DNA of 64,000 bases from assembly GCA_015179125.1 (NCBI GenBank), contig WHVA01000522.1, forward strand, positions 1 through 64,000, in the 5' to 3' direction. Below the pieces are notes generated by a model that worked only from the letters and a program-made list of their open reading frames with translations, was not told the DNA's origin and ran no database searches. Shown piece after piece: positions 11,377 through 24,600 of the stretch. The translations under genes were made by a program, and so were the position numbers. Position 1 is the stretch's first letter; each line of letters opens with the position of its first letter. Source of the DNA: Gautieria morchelliformis (Eukaryota > Basidiomycota > Agaricomycetes > Gomphales > Gomphaceae).

Positions 11377-13787
11377 ATGATTTCCTCATATTACCTTCCA
11401 GTACCCGCGCTCTTGGTACTCCTATGGCTGCGTGGCATTGTACGGCGACTCCGTGCGCACTCCATCTCACAGCTGCCGGGACCTCCTCCAGGACCCTGGC
11501 TCGTTGGTAATATCGTCTTTCAAAAAGTCGTTACATTTCATCTCATTTAGCTCAACAGGTAATCTGCCTGACCTGATTCGACCAGAAAGCGCAGCCGAAG
11601 CAGAATTGGCGTGGACTGATAAGTATGGCCCCGCTATGAGAATCAAGGGGGCTTGGGGTGTCGGTATTTTCACTCTATTCAGACAATGCCACGCTACTCA
11701 GTGATCTTGGTTGCTACAGACAGATGCGCTGTTTACAGCGGACCCAACAGTACGTCTTCTATCGCCGTAGATCTATTTTCGCTTCGTTAAAACAGTCTGC
11801 ATGGGCAGGCCTTACAATACATTCTAAACACTGCAGGGCACCATTTTGGCAAAACCCAACAGAATAGGGCCACCGTGAGGTTGGTCACCGGCGAAGGCCT
11901 CGTATTTGCAGAAGGTGCTCTATTTCGGTATACGGAATGATAGTGAACCCACCCTTACTTTGGCATACCAGGCCATCAACATACTACGCAGAGGAAGATT
12001 ATGAACCCGGGTTTCTCATATGGCGCCTTGAAAGTCTTCCTACCTCTGTTTCGCTCTACTGCACAGCGGGTTCGTCCAGGTCTCTATCACGCAGTTCTGT
12101 CTATTCATTATCCGAAGACCGTCTCGAAATGGAAAGAAGGCATGTTCAAGTATGGTAGTACATCTATGGTGCTGGATATTCCGGACTGGATGGCCCGTAC
12201 TACTTTGGATGCCCTCGGTCAAGGTGAGCCTTTGTAGAATTGAAGATTGAGCCTCCTCTGAACTATACAAGCCGCCTTTGATTATGAATTTGGGGCAATA
12301 GACAAGAAAGATAATGAACTTGCGAATGCTTACAGTGGTCTCTTGTAAGGGAATGTCCTCGCTGTTCTGTGCCGTTGATGTTTTCAGCCAGTGCGGATTC
12401 ATTCTTCAATCGCTCTGATGCGCTCATCGCCTTTGAGGCCCTGTGGGAATTCATCCCTTTTCAATTGGTAAAAAGGCTCGAAATGTTGCCAACAAAGCAG
12501 CTGTCTCGGCTAGGGGAGTACATGAAGGTTGCACGCTCTGTCGCGAAAAATATCGTGGACACGCAAACACAGTCACTTTCCATCGGTAAAGACGGCGGTA
12601 AAGACATAATGAGTATCCTCAGTGAATACCCCAATTTTTCACAGTCCAAATCACATCCTAATAGGCTTCTCAGTCAGAGCGAACATGTCCGAGGATTCAA
12701 GGACGAAAATGGGAGAGGGGGAGATAATAGCACAGCTAACGTGGCTACCCATCCTCACTGACTTAACAGGGATTAGCTGATGGAAAACAGGACCCTCATG
12801 CTCGCAGGTCATGAAACCACGTCCTCTACTTTGTGTTGGGCTCTCTACGAACTTGCAATGCATCCGGAATTTCAAAGACTAATTCGAGAAGAGATACGGG
12901 AAACTCGGGCACAAGCTTCACAACGGGGTGATGGAGAAATGACGATCGCTGATTTGGATTCCATGCACAATATGTCCGCTCTCCTGAAGGTGAGTGAATA
13001 CGATGACATGGCGTCAATTTGGGATATTCTACCTTGTAACCAGGAAACCCTGAGATACCATCCCATTCTTACTACGTTGCATCGTGAAACGCTGGCCGAC
13101 GAGATTATCCCACTTTCGACGCCGCAGAAGACGAAAACAGGTGAAACTATTACAGCTGTCCCCGTTAGCAAAGGACAGAAGATTACTATGTCCATTGCGG
13201 CATACCATAGGCTAGTGGTGGTTCTTACTCGGCGGTTCATCCTCCAATTACTTTCTCTCAGACTTAAGTCTGTATGGGGCGAAGACGCAGACGCGTGGAG
13301 GCCACAGCGTTTTCTAGAGGGTGTCGAGTCCAGTCAGAAGAACAGTATCGGTGTGTTCGGCAACATGTACGGACAACGCTGTCAGTGGTTTGAGAGGCTA
13401 ATGTATCTGCAGCGCGACGTTCAGCAGTGGAGCGCGAAGCTGCATCGGGTGTGTGCTTTTCTGATTTCTTGACTACGGAACGGGGGGGTGACCTTCTAGC
13501 ATCCAGATGGCGCTTCGCGTATGTTTTCCGCTGGGCTCATGAATTTCTCTTTCTCATAACGAGTCAGAACAATTGAACTGCAGGCGATACTAATTGAGCT
13601 TCTTGAAAACTTCGAATTCTCGTCTTCTCCAGGTAACCCAGAAATTGTCAAGGGTGCTTCCCAAATTGTGGTACCGATGTGAGCACAAATCTTAAAATTC
13701 CGGACAGAGTAACACAGTATCTCTTTCAGGTTAAAGGGCGCTCCTGGAAGAGCACAACTACCACTTACTGTGACCACTGTCGGTTGA
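11377..13787 (+). CDS. Cytochrome P450 monooxygenase, 16 exons
   Basis: Predicted exons (11377-11506, 11559-11657, 11724-11749, 11809-11914, 11972-12069, 12118-12223, 12272-12344, 12392-12621, 12674-12740, 12791-12989, 13044-13210, 13262-13366, 13413-13448, 13507-13518, 13568-13678, 13730-13787) give one 540-residue frame. It has an N-terminal membrane anchor and the hinge LPGPPPGPWLVGN, so it should sit on the ER. P450 signatures are the I-helix AGHETTS, the ExxR motif ETLRYHP, the WRPQRF meander and the heme loop FSSGARSCIGWRFA with the thiolate Cys. The intron at 13211-13261 is GC-AG. Exons of 26 and 12 nt are microexons; the 12-nt one encodes WRFA. The style (QRKIMNPGF, LPLTVT end) is that of basidiomycete multigene P450s; substrate unknown. 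Element A sits 244 bp upstream. Confidence 0.9.
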
Positions 13788-14450
13788 ATAACCACCGAAG
13801 CTACGTGAAGAGTTATGGCACAGTTCATGTGTCACTCTGGTCTTTGGTCATGAATCGGAATTATGATGTATGAAATGGTATGCCACGTACATGGATCTGA
13901 AGAGTCGATAGAAATCGTTCAGCATACGTATAGAAGCCAGTTCACACCACCATCGTGCATCCATGTGAAGTATCGGAAGGTGCGAACGCATTCCAGCTTC
14001 TAATATTGTCTCCTCCCGCCGGCGGTCTCTATTTGCACGGGCACGAAACAAACGAACTCTGTCCACAATTCATGGCATATATGAGCTATCACAAGAAATA
14101 CAAGACGCTACACAAACCATCATTTTCCCTTTGGGACGGTACCAACCCTGGGCTAGCTACCAGAGACACCCGTCTGGGTTCGCTATAGGATAAGGACGAT
14201 CATGAGCTTCTATCAGCTAATACTTATAAGGCAAGTATAGACAATGTTCTGATGCGGGGTTGATTACCGTATACTATACACCGCGCGGACTTAAGTTATG
14301 ACAGCTGTGATCAAGGACTCGCATACGGTATGGACGACGATACATGAGCCCCTCCCTCTTGTCGAAAAAAAAAGCATAGTGCAAGGGGGGATATATATAA
14401 AATGTCAGTTAACTGAACTATATACTAATGCCTAGTAGTCTACTGTTTAT
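13788..14450. other. Intergenic between convergent P450 and EFL1
   Basis: No supported gene. A purine-rich A9 run near 14365 and a TATATATAAAA stretch near 14391 lie between the two 3' ends and probably belong to transcript ends. Confidence 0.5.
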
Positions 14451-17400
14451 TTATCGCTTCAGTGTTCTCTGTTTCTCCGCGAATTGCACGATTTTCTTCT
14501 CAACGAACATTCCCTTGCGCTCACGTACGCGGTTCATGTAAACTCTCGCAATGTTTTCTCTGTCCGCCTTCTCCCCAAGGTCCTCAAGCTCTTCTTCCGT
14601 CGTCGGGACCCAGAATGGATCCTGGTCGTAGAGCTCGTAACTGACCTCGTGCTTAGCTCAATTATCGGCAGAGGCCCAATCAATAAGACGTACCCGCTAA
14701 AGATGAGCTGAGGACTAGCAGCTCCTGAAGTCCTCGTGCGGATATCTGCAGAAGGTCGGTATATGGGTCCGTCAGAGAACACGATTCCGCTACATACCCT
14801 CGGCAAAGCCAAAGCTCTCAACCACTGGTAGTAGCGCCCTAATGGTGAAAAAGCTGGTGCCCTCTTTCATCTCTTCAGCTACGATACGTCCGCGTCGTCG
14901 AGCAACTGTCGCGTAAACTTTTCCAAGGACATCGGTAGATGCTTGAATATCACACGTATACTGGGCGAGCATCAGCCGGGGGGACCAGTCCAGCATGCCG
15001 GATCTACAGGCATCCTTAACTGCAGGTATGAGCGAGCCCGAGGCCTGCGACGTTCCAGTGTCGACTACAAACCAGTCAATCGGACAGCACAGATAACCAC
15101 GCATCAAGCTTACCGCCATGCCCATCAACTTCCATAACCTCCATTTCTTCGATGTCAAACGCCATTCCCACTACAGGCTCGGCACATAAGGGGCCTTGAA
15201 ACGTGGCGATCTGGAAACCGGTCTGAACGCTGTCTTCAAAATCACGCAACGTTCTGGAATTTGAAGATCGTGCCGTGCGGTCACGGAGGCTAGTGGACAG
15301 AGTCACGATAAACTAGAAACATAGAGTGGCGCAGACTCACGAGTTCACTACGGGGCCCTGTCGTCGATCCACCAGAATATTTGGCCCGAATCGCAGGGGC
15401 CCGAAGGACCATATACGCTCGCATGTACCTTTCCATTCCGGTCCTGCTTTTGCGAACAAATTGGCGAGTGCATCCCAAAATTCATCAGCTCGAACAGTAG
15501 GCCTTCGTTCAACATCCCCCTCTGCCCCACCAGGGACGTCGTCTATGTCGTCTTGTCCAGCCTCACCTTCCGTTTCACCATCAACACCCTCTGGGCGATA
15601 AGACATTTCTGACTCGGAGTGCGTCCGCTCGCGCCGCTGAGGGACGCGAGGTTCCGCTTCTTGCCTTAATTTTTTCAAGACGGAGACGTTAGCTTGCAGA
15701 AAATCAATAATTTCTTCAGGTAGGGGGATGGTTCGAATTTTAAATTTTACCAGTCCATGTGAGCTGGAACCAGTCACGGTACCACGGGGAACGGTTGGGC
15801 CCGCCTTCGGAGGTGGAAGGTCTAGATGATCCATTCTGAGTGACTGCGCTATTGAGTACGGCAAATACTCATACCTGAAACGCGGATTGCGGTTTCCCGG
15901 AAAGGTACGATAGGTTTGGAAGCCTGGATTTCGACTTTTGCAAACCGCTCCCGGAGGTCTTTGAGGCAACGCTGTCAAGTCGGTCAGTGATGCTGAAAAT
16001 TAACGAGATGACAGGGTCCACCTCCAAGTGAAGCTCTCCTGCAGTCAGTATTACATGTTCACCGGTTTGCTGCTGGAATGTTTCGACGCATGGATCACTC
16101 TGACTGAGTAACCGCAGACCACGGACAACTTTGGGCATGTCGGCTGAAAGATCATACTTCAGACGGTATGTTAGGAAAAATAAGGAAGACTCGCCAGGAA
16201 TAACTGATTCTAATGCAACTCTCACAATTGGCGGAGACTAGATGGCACGCGTGAAGTGACATAGAGCACCAGGAGAAGAAACACACCTGACGACTGACGC
16301 CTCCGAGGTTAAGTAAGTGTCCCGCACTGTCATCCGTAAGAGAAATTGCTCCAAGAGTGCCACCAGGCGCACAGAGAGTGGCATTTCTCCACACTTTGCC
16401 CTCAAGGCCACTGATTGCAAATACATTTCCAGCTTTAACCATTTCTACGGGAACCAACTCCCTTCCCATCATAGTATAGAGGCCTCGCACCTCTGCCGTT
16501 AGTACATATCGGATATTTTTCTGGTGTGTTGGAGGAAGCGCATTATTGTATTTGGGGAGGACGCAATGTATCGAGCTGTTTATGTGAATTGTACCAGAGT
16601 ATAATCTCGCAAAACCCAGTAAAGTTTCCGCGACAGTCACCTCTTCCACAGGGTCGGCTCGACCATCCTGCGGTATGGCCGCTTCATCGGAGGTGGTATT
16701 GTTGAGGTCAACACCAGTTGCGTCTTCAGCCCGGGCTGTGGTTTCTCTGGCCTCTCTAGCCTCCCTAGCCTCCTTTCCCCGTCTCCGCATTTCTTCTGCA
16801 GTAATTGCCTTTGGTTTCTTCTCTGGGAGTTCCTTTGTGGGAACGGCAAACATTTTACTAACGTAGGCGACAACACAGGCATTTTCTCCAGCATCGCATT
16901 GCCATAGATTAGCCTCCAACTGGTTTTTTGGCTCGACACTTTCCTCATGAAGGTCAGGGTAAAGCATTTTTGGAATACGAGAACGCTGCGCAGATGAGGG
17001 CGGGGGAATAACTTCGACAACCGCCTGGATCGTGCAAGTGGACAACGATAACCACTGAGAAAAGACTGCAGATAATAAATGTCGTGTGTCTTTAGATTTC
17101 AAATCTCGCGGGGCAATTTTCAAGTCCAGCGTTGTGACAATCTTAGCCACTTTGTCAAGGTTGCTGAAATATCCATGTCAGGTTGCGCCCAGCGCGGAAA
17201 GGACGAGGCTTACGGATTCATAACTATGCTGTCATAAACCGCCCAGATATTGTCCAGAACAAACTGGACGAACAGGGGTTTGAGATTGCGGCCACGAAGG
17301 TGTTTGTAACTGATGACTCTCTTGGTCTTGGGATCCAAATAAAAGTCCCCCCAAAGCACCTTTCGGAGATTGGCCTCCTTGATTCCCAACCTGGTAGCAA

Positions 17401-18292
17401 ACAGCTGGGCAAACTTTCCTACCCGGAAGCCCCAGCCGTCGAGGGCCGAAGCAAATATTACATTGCCCCGATCGGGGGCGAAATAAATATCTTCGTCGTC
17501 TTTCTCCTCAAAGTGATCTGGTAGAGTGTCAGAACCAGCGTCGGCGCCAGCTTCGTCAGCTGTCTGTTCTTTGCGCTCTGCGAGGCGTCGTTCTCTCTCC
17601 TCCCGCCAGCGTAGGTCGTCCTCCATTCGATCTCCTGCAAAGAAGCTTCCCATGACGGCGTTTACCTGTTCGATTAATTGGGACAGGTGATGATAGGCCT
17701 CGATTGGCGCCAACTTAAGCTCTGTGATGAGGCGGTCGAATTTGTTGATGACTAGAATAGGGCGTAGACGATCCAGCCATGCCTGTCGTAGTACAGCAAT
17801 CGTCTACATACACGCTTGTCTGAGGTCAGAGCCAGCGGTGAAAACAGAATTATGCTAACCTGGGTGCACACGCCTTCCACGACGTCTACCAGCACAAGAG
17901 CTCCATCGCATAAGCGTGACGCGGTGGACACCTCACTGGAGAAATCGACATGGCCAGGCGTATCGATGAGATTGACGACATAGTTTCTTGGGCGACTTGC
18001 TAGGGTACATGTACGTCAAACCAACTACGCCAAGACCTAAATATATGCGACACACACCGCCATCTGCTGTTTTCTCCATCACTTTAAAGTGCAAGGAAAC
18101 GGCACTGCTCTCCATGGTTATTCCTCTCTGCTGCTCGTCTTCCCTACTGTCCATATAGCGGATTTTGCCCGCCATCCTGGTAGAAATTATGTTATTAGCG
18201 GCGAGCAAGGAGTCCACGAAGGTCGTCTTCCCATGATCGACGTGCCCAATGGTTTGGATGACGCGGACATCCTCAGCCTCAGGCAAGGCCAT
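14451..18292 (-). CDS. EFL1: Ribosome assembly GTPase EFL1 (RIA1), EF2-like
   Basis: EFL1 is a cytoplasmic GTPase that, with SBDS, evicts eIF6 (Tif6) from pre-60S subunits. The G1 motif GHVDHGKT, switch region [13 protein letters not shown]3 DTPGH and G4 NKFD are all present near 17.74-18.27 kb. A charged insertion follows ([20 protein letters not shown]), as is usual between EFL1 G-domain segments. Domains II-V run through [52 protein letters not shown] read in pieces, [16 protein letters not shown], and the C-terminal EF2-like [13 protein letters not shown]. About ten or more short introns are needed to join the frames, giving roughly 1,100 residues, close to yeast. The tail reads [16 protein letters not shown] and stops at 14451. 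The start chosen is [11 protein letters not shown]; an in-frame ATG lies upstream at 18361. Confidence 0.9.
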
Positions 18293-18383
18293 AATGCGCA
18301 AGAGTATTCGCGTAGTGCCGTTGAACGCCCACACGGCTCCACAAGAAATTGAACTCTCCACATTCGATACCGTTCGTCAAGCC
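18293..18383. promoter_or_regulatory. 91-bp divergent promoter between EFL1 and adenosine kinase
   Basis: The chosen ATGs of the two head-to-head genes are only 91 bp apart, so the core promoters and 5' leaders must overlap. No TATA box is evident. If EFL1 starts at 18361 the gap is 22 bp. Confidence 0.6.
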
Positions 18384-19814
18384 ATGGCAGCTCCTACTTA
18401 CTCTCTTTTCGCGATGGGCAATCCCTTGCTTGATATTCAGGTACGTATCTGATGCCCTGCACGAAGACTGAACGTGGTTAAGCTGGTGTATAGGTTACGA
18501 ATGGAGACGAGCTTTTAAAGAAGTACAAACTCAAACCCAACGATGCTATTCTTGCTGAAGAATCCCATGCGCCCATGTGAAAACCATACTTCGTTCTCCT
18601 ACATATGTCTTGCACTAACTCGCGCTCGTACTCGGTAGTTATGACGAAATCACGACAAAGCACAAAGTAACTTATGTCCCTGGAGGTGCGGCTCAGAACG
18701 CCGCCCGCGGTGCTGCAGTATGTCTTGTTGGTTTAAGATTCGCGACCACTCGTCGTTTAAGTGGTTCTACAGTACGTCCTACCGCCCAACTCGGTAGTAT
18801 ATACTGGTGCGGTCGGGGAGGATGATTTGGCCCATCAGCTACGAGCTGGCAACCAGAAAGAGGGTGTGGAGAGCGCCTACTACGTGCTCAAGGGTGAACA
18901 GACGGGCGCATGTGCTGTGGTGTTGACTAATCACGACAGGTCACGGAACCGCTCTCGGCATTGTTAGCGACTGACATCGGTTGCACAGATCCCTTGTTAC
19001 CACCCTCCGGGCGGCCGAAAAGTTTCAGCCGTCTCACCTCTCCTCGTCGTCGATTGCGCCCTTAGTCGAGCATGCCAAATTCTTCTACGTGGAGGGATTC
19101 TTCTTGACTCACGGGATCGAGAGTACCTTGGAGCTGGCGAAGAAAGCTGCCGCCGCAGGCAAGGTGTCGTGTGCCCTGATGCCGCTGCCCGCCCAATGCT
19201 GACCCAGCCACCGCAAGGTGTTCGCCATGAACCTTTCAGCGCCGTTCATCCCGCAGTTTTTCAAAGCACAATTGGACAGTGTTTTGCCGTACTGCGATAT
19301 CATGATCGGGAATGAGTCTGAGGCAGAATCCTACGCGACCGCCCACGGTCTCCCTTCCCCTACTGACCTCCCGGCTGTCGCCCAGTCCATTGCTGCGCTT
19401 CCAAAAACGAATGCGTCGCGGCCGAGAATCGTGGTTATAACGCACGGTGCAGAGTCGACCGTCGTCGTCTCTTCGGCTGACGTTCAAAACCCAAAGGCTA
19501 GTTCTCTGCTGTGCACAGCACACCCGAGCTGATTTTCCGCGTGTTTGGTGCAGACATACCCAGTTGCCAAGCTCTCCGCAGACAAGATCGTGGACACCAA
19601 CGGCGCTGGAGATATGTTTGCAGGAGGTTTCATTGGCGCTCTTATTCTCGGCAGAACTACGGACGAAGCCGTGGAAATAGGTCACCGAGCAGGCGCGATG
19701 TGCGTTGGACAGGTATGTTTCTAGTTTGATTTCCATTGTTGTTTTAGTTGTGATGTGGGATATTCGCAGGTCGGTCCACAGCTCAAATGGCCGAAAGAAG
19801 ATGTCATCTCATAG
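18384..19814 (+). CDS. Adenosine kinase (pfkB family), 8 exons
   Basis: Phosphorylates adenosine to AMP in purine salvage and in clearing adenosine released by the methylation cycle. Predicted exons 18384-18440, 18494-18576, 18639-18717, 18773-18939, 18989-19163, 19218-19496, 19554-19712 and 19770-19814 sum to 347 residues, the usual length. The N-terminus has the family start FAMGNPLLDI, the substrate region YVPGGAAQNAARG, and the C-terminal pfkB signature DTNGAGDMFAGGF with the catalytic Asp. The intron 19497-19553 appears to be GC-AG (GCTAGT donor). It ends WPKEDVIS. It is divergent from EFL1. Yeast name would be ADO1. Confidence 0.93.
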
Positions 19815-20195
19815 GTCGACTGACGACTTATCTAATGTTCAACACTTGGTAGACAGATTTCTGTAGCATTTTAGCGGATTCAACTCCTGTCATGTTCGTA
19901 AATCTATCATAATCATGGTAATAAAAATTGCGCATGCAACAATGTCCCCTTGGACTGAGCCATATCCGTTATACCATAGCACTTATATATTTCATCACGA
20001 CTAGGTATTGTTCGCCTGTGTTCCCCTCGTACCCTGAGGTTGTAATGTGTGATATAGATCGAGTGACCGTCGGCGGGGACATTGGTGACAAGGTGATGAT
20101 CGTCGCAAGTCGTTTCGCGAGCCACGACATCCCAGCAAACCCACGGAGGGACGTAAGCCTGGGTCGTTCACCCGCAGGGCACACCAGATGTTGTG
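19815..20195. other. Intergenic between convergent genes
   Basis: Shared 3' region of adenosine kinase and the DUF202 gene. No frame with support. Confidence 0.5.
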
Positions 20196-20923
20196 TCAAG
20201 CTGGCAGCGCAACGACGATGCTAAATGTAATAGCCACAAGCGCGGCAAGGGCTACAGTGATAACCACAACGGTGATGCGCGCAGCGGGGAATTGGCCTTG
20301 TACCATTGCTGTCTGTACTTTGAAGTAGCGTAAAACACCTGTCGATGGTATTAAAACTGACGCGGGTCGCGCCTCGCGACGGATTTGATGCTTACCAACG
20401 CCAAGAATGCAGAGAGCCAGTAGGACAGTAGTTGCACCGAGGGGCCTTGAGAAGTGCCGCAAGGAAAGACTTGTTCCAAATAGGTTTTCAGCCAGGGCTG
20501 TGGACTGCGAGATTGTGAACAGCTGGACGAGGGCTGGCGTGAGGTACAGATGCGTGAGCGGGGATTACCAGAGGCTAGAGAAGGAGAACAATACACACCA
20601 ACGCCAGTGCCAGCAATCGAAAGACTCGTGCGCACGTATGCGAGCCACGTCCGCTCGTTTGCCAAATGGTCACGAGCGACGGAGCCGGTGTTTTCGAGGA
20701 CAAGAGACACCCCCGGGGCCAGAGACCGGAGGAGACGTGCTAGCGAAAACCCCTCGGTCGAACTTTCGCTGGAGGGTACGGGGACAGTGCTGTGCTCCAC
20801 GCCGGCATTGTTGCCCGTCTTGGGTTTAGGTTGCAGATTGTGCAGTTGGTCGCTCTCGTTGACGTCTGATGGGGGACGGCCGTTCTCACCAGGAGACACT
20901 TGTTTGCAAGCCTTGGTAGACAT
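20196..20923 (-). CDS. DUF202 (Vtc1-like fold) membrane protein
   Basis: Three predicted exons on the minus strand encode a protein of roughly 200 residues. The first 70 residues are hydrophilic and Ser/Pro-rich. Then comes the DUF202 hallmark RDHLANERTWLAYVRTSL leading into the first membrane helix, SIAGTGVALVQLF (across an intron), a second helix ATTVLLALCILGVG, and a third ITVVVITVALAALVA near the C-terminus. Introns have GTGTGT and GTAAGC donors. DUF202 proteins include the membrane part of vacuolar transporter chaperones, but here there is no SPX or VTC domain, so only a small integral membrane protein can be claimed; partner and role unknown. Confidence 0.85.
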
Positions 20924-21675
20924 TACACACAGAAAAGGAGACCGTGGAGAAAGGGGGCCGTGGTTACATGCGGGAGGGTTGGCGCTTATGGAAAGTATGG
21001 GCGCTTATATACCAGCGACCAATAAGGAAACCGCCGGCCCACGGTCGTGAGACCATGGTAGATCCCTGAAGCTCGAAGTCCTCCATGCTTATCCTTGTAT
21101 CATATCGCCTGATGCAACCGCGGCCCGCCGAGTTTCACAAGGACAACCAAGCCGATGGCGTGTCACTGCACTGGGACCGCTGGCGGGTGCGTACAGCCAT
21201 CGGTGACGTAGGTGGAGTGGTTCGGTAAGCTCCTTGCCCGCTACGTGATCTTACTCTAGAACGAAGCGAACACGGGCAGGTCAACGCAGCAATCAAACAC
21301 AGGCAGACCGTCGTATACCGCAGCGGAATAGTACCCTCGCACCGGCGCAGGCCTGCATCGGATTCAGTGATGTGATATTGTGGACCTTCTGAGAGATCAG
21401 GTGCATTAGTACAGCATCCTTGCCAGTGCTCAAAAGTGCTGGGAGTCATTGTACATACTGGTGAAGTTGCCTATGCGCCCTCTTGCGGATATTACTTGCT
21501 TCAAGCTTCAAGAGTGATCTGAATAAAGGAAAAAGATGTTTTATAAAAATACTATATCGTATCGACAGACCACGAATTATTCTTAGTTCAGCCCTCGATA
21601 TATACTCCGACACTCCGATGACACCCAAGAATAGCGTCGGAATCGAAACATCACCTTTCCTCTTCGCATCTCTGG
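20924..21675. other. Intergenic promoter region of two divergent membrane-protein genes
   Basis: No supported gene. It separates the 5' ends of the DUF202 gene and the exchanger gene. A TATAAAAAT-like sequence occurs near 21541, some 135 bp upstream of the exchanger ATG. Confidence 0.45.
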
Positions 21676-24600
21676 ATGTCGACCAATTTACCACAACCGC
21701 AGGACCCCTCAGATGACGAGGGAAGGGTTTATTTCTCTACTACACCCACTCAAGGCCCAAGTGCACCGCCGCGGAACCCGATGAGTCGCAGCGCGAGCCG
21801 CAGCTCTGCTTGGTCCGTGGACACGCCTCCCCACCACCACCAGGGTACCAGCTACTATCCATCCTCTTCCCCTCCTGCCAGGCCTACGTCACCCATACCA
21901 CGCCGAATACGTTCTTCTTCTACCAGATACCGCGCGTTCTCGGGAGCAGAGCGTAGGAGCACAAGTGTATCCACGGGTGGTAAAGCTGACAACGAGGATG
22001 CCGCTCAGCGCGATGCGAGTGATGAGGACGAGGATCTCACTCCAGGCCCAGAAAGAGACGGGAATGATGCTGACGTCACCGGTCTAGAAAGAGACCGCGA
22101 GTTCACTGAGGAAGACCCTCTCACTCTCAAGGACCGCCAATCCTTGATCAATGTCGAACACCCTTTCGGTCTCCCCATATGGAAGCCCGCCCTCTACAAA
22201 AAGTCCAGGACAGTCACTCGTGACGCCGAGACTGAGGTGCATTCCGTTCCAACGGCGATCCTGGACTGGCATTTCATCCCGGGTAATGTATTCTGGGCCG
22301 TTTCTTTCGGCTGGTGGATTGCCCTGGTGGCCTTGGTAGTTTCAGGTGTTCTCAGCTTTGTACCGTTCGGCGGACGCAGATACGCGTGGCTCTTGCTCGG
22401 CCTCAGCTGGTATATCCTCTGGCCTTTTGGCAAGTATGTTGAGGGCGATGTTGAAGAGGGTGACGATGATAAAGATGACGACGAAGATGAGGTTGGTAAC
22501 GGCGGGCCGCCTGAGCCCGACTCATCCAATCGTACCACTGTTAGAGGCCAGTCCCCCATTCTTGAGTCCCCACATGAGTCCGAGTCTTCTGCTGGTGTCC
22601 CCTTCACCTCTCATTCGACCATATCGACTATCACACCAACCAGGGCCCGCGAGCATATACTTCAAAGCAGTGTCGAACGTACACCTTTGATCCACACAGT
22701 TACCAACAAGGTCTATGGAGCAATCAACCCTTCGGATCCCATAGCATCCATGGAAGTACCCTCTGCCGAACACTGGCTCGGAAAGGCCATTTTCTGGCTC
22801 GCCTTCATTTCTCTTCTTGCCCCTATTCTTCTCGTCGTCACGTTGGTCTGTTGGGGCTTCATCATCACGATCCCCATGGCGAAACTCAACTGGGAGCTTC
22901 TCAAGCTCCTGTGGAGCCGCCCGCTGAATATTCGCTTTTGTGCCGCTCCCCCGCCGACAGTCGTTCCAACCCAACCTCCATTGGCAGAACAGAATGCTGC
23001 GTCTGATGCGTCTGAAGCCGTGGCATCGTACACTATCCAGCGCACGCGGCTTAGCGCGGGCCAAGTGGCGCCCCATCTTTCTGGCACACCACGCTCTACC
23101 GTTCTGCTGTGTACATACCGTGCCATCGGCCTTCGCTACTACAAATACACTGTCGGCGGTGTGAACATCATGTTCATCAACCTTCTTCCCGTTGTCTTTT
23201 TCGTAATCTTCGACGGCTTCGTGCTGTTACCGTTGGCCGAGCGCCGAGAGCACGCCGGGATGCCCCTAACGGGTTTCCTTGCGTTCATTTCGAGTCGAGC
23301 GCTGATTTTCGTCTCGAGTCTGCTAAGCGTTATCCCGTTGTCGTATTTCATCGGAATGGCTGTGGCGAGTATCAGCGCACAGAGTAGTATCGGTATGGGT
23401 GCGGTCATAAATGCCACGTTTGGGAGTATCGTTGAGATTATCCTTTACGCGATTGCACTCACTCAGGGCAAAGGCCGCCTTGTAGAGGGAAGTCTCGTCG
23501 GGAGTATCCTTGCTGGCGTGTTACTCTTGCCTGGGCTCAGCATGTGCGGCGGAGCGTTAAGGAAGAAGGAGCAGAAGTTCAATGCCAAAAGTGCGGGTGT
23601 GACTAGCACCATGTTGATCATGGCTATCATCGGCGTCTTGACGCCCACAATGTTTTATCAGGTGTATGGGAACGTATGTCTTTAGATGACCTTGAGTTCG
23701 ATGTTTGGCTGGCTGATATATCACACGTCTAGTTTCAACTCACTTGCGACGGGTGTCCCCCGCCTGGGACTAATACGACCAACTCCCCGTGGACATGTAC
23801 CCATTGCTATTATACTCACCCGGACCCCATGGAGGATCCGTTCTATCAGAGCACAGTGAAAGAGTTTATGTACTTTTGCGCAGGAATATTACTCTTTGTA
23901 CGTCCCGTCCACCCCGTGATCTGCGAGCGAATTCATAGCCCCCGTGACTACAGTCGTATCTCATAGGACTCTGGTTTTCTCTCCGGACGCACGCCTCGCA
24001 GATCTGGCAGAATCCCCAGCAACTCATGCATCCTCTGGATTTCAACGCCGTCAATGTTCCCGGTAGTAACCGCATGAGTCTCTACCACCGCCTCGCACAA
24101 CCCAACCTCACGGGCTCACTTCCTATTCACCGACTTCATCGCAAGCAGAGTACAACGACAATGGGCAGCATATCTGGACCAATTTCTCCAACTACTCTGG
24201 GCCCAGTCCTGCAATCGCAGCAAAACCAGCAGGCTACCTCCTCGGCCACAGCTCCACATCTCCAGCGCCCAAGCTCTCCCACCACGACGCGACGGGCGTC
24301 AAATGCAAACCTTCCTGGATCTCAGGTCCCGTACCCGCCAGTCCTTGAAAGCGTGGACCACGCCGTAAAGGCTCATGGACTGGAGGCGCAACCGTTGCCT
24401 CCTAATCTTACGACCGACGACTTCACTCGTGCAGTGGCTGTGGCGACAGTGTCAGCTCTTCGCCACCAGCAGGCTCATCCAACATCTCCTGTAAGAGTCA
24501 GGGCATCTGGTGGTGGTGAGCACGAAGAAGCCGGAGGTCATGGCCACGGTGGACATGACGCCCCTTCATGGAGTCGAGGCCTCAGTGCAAGCGTTTTGTT

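Noticed and set aside
22084-23648. Several long antisense frames opposite the exchanger gene
   Set aside because: They are shadows of a long GC-rich exon; the plus strand has clear family motifs.
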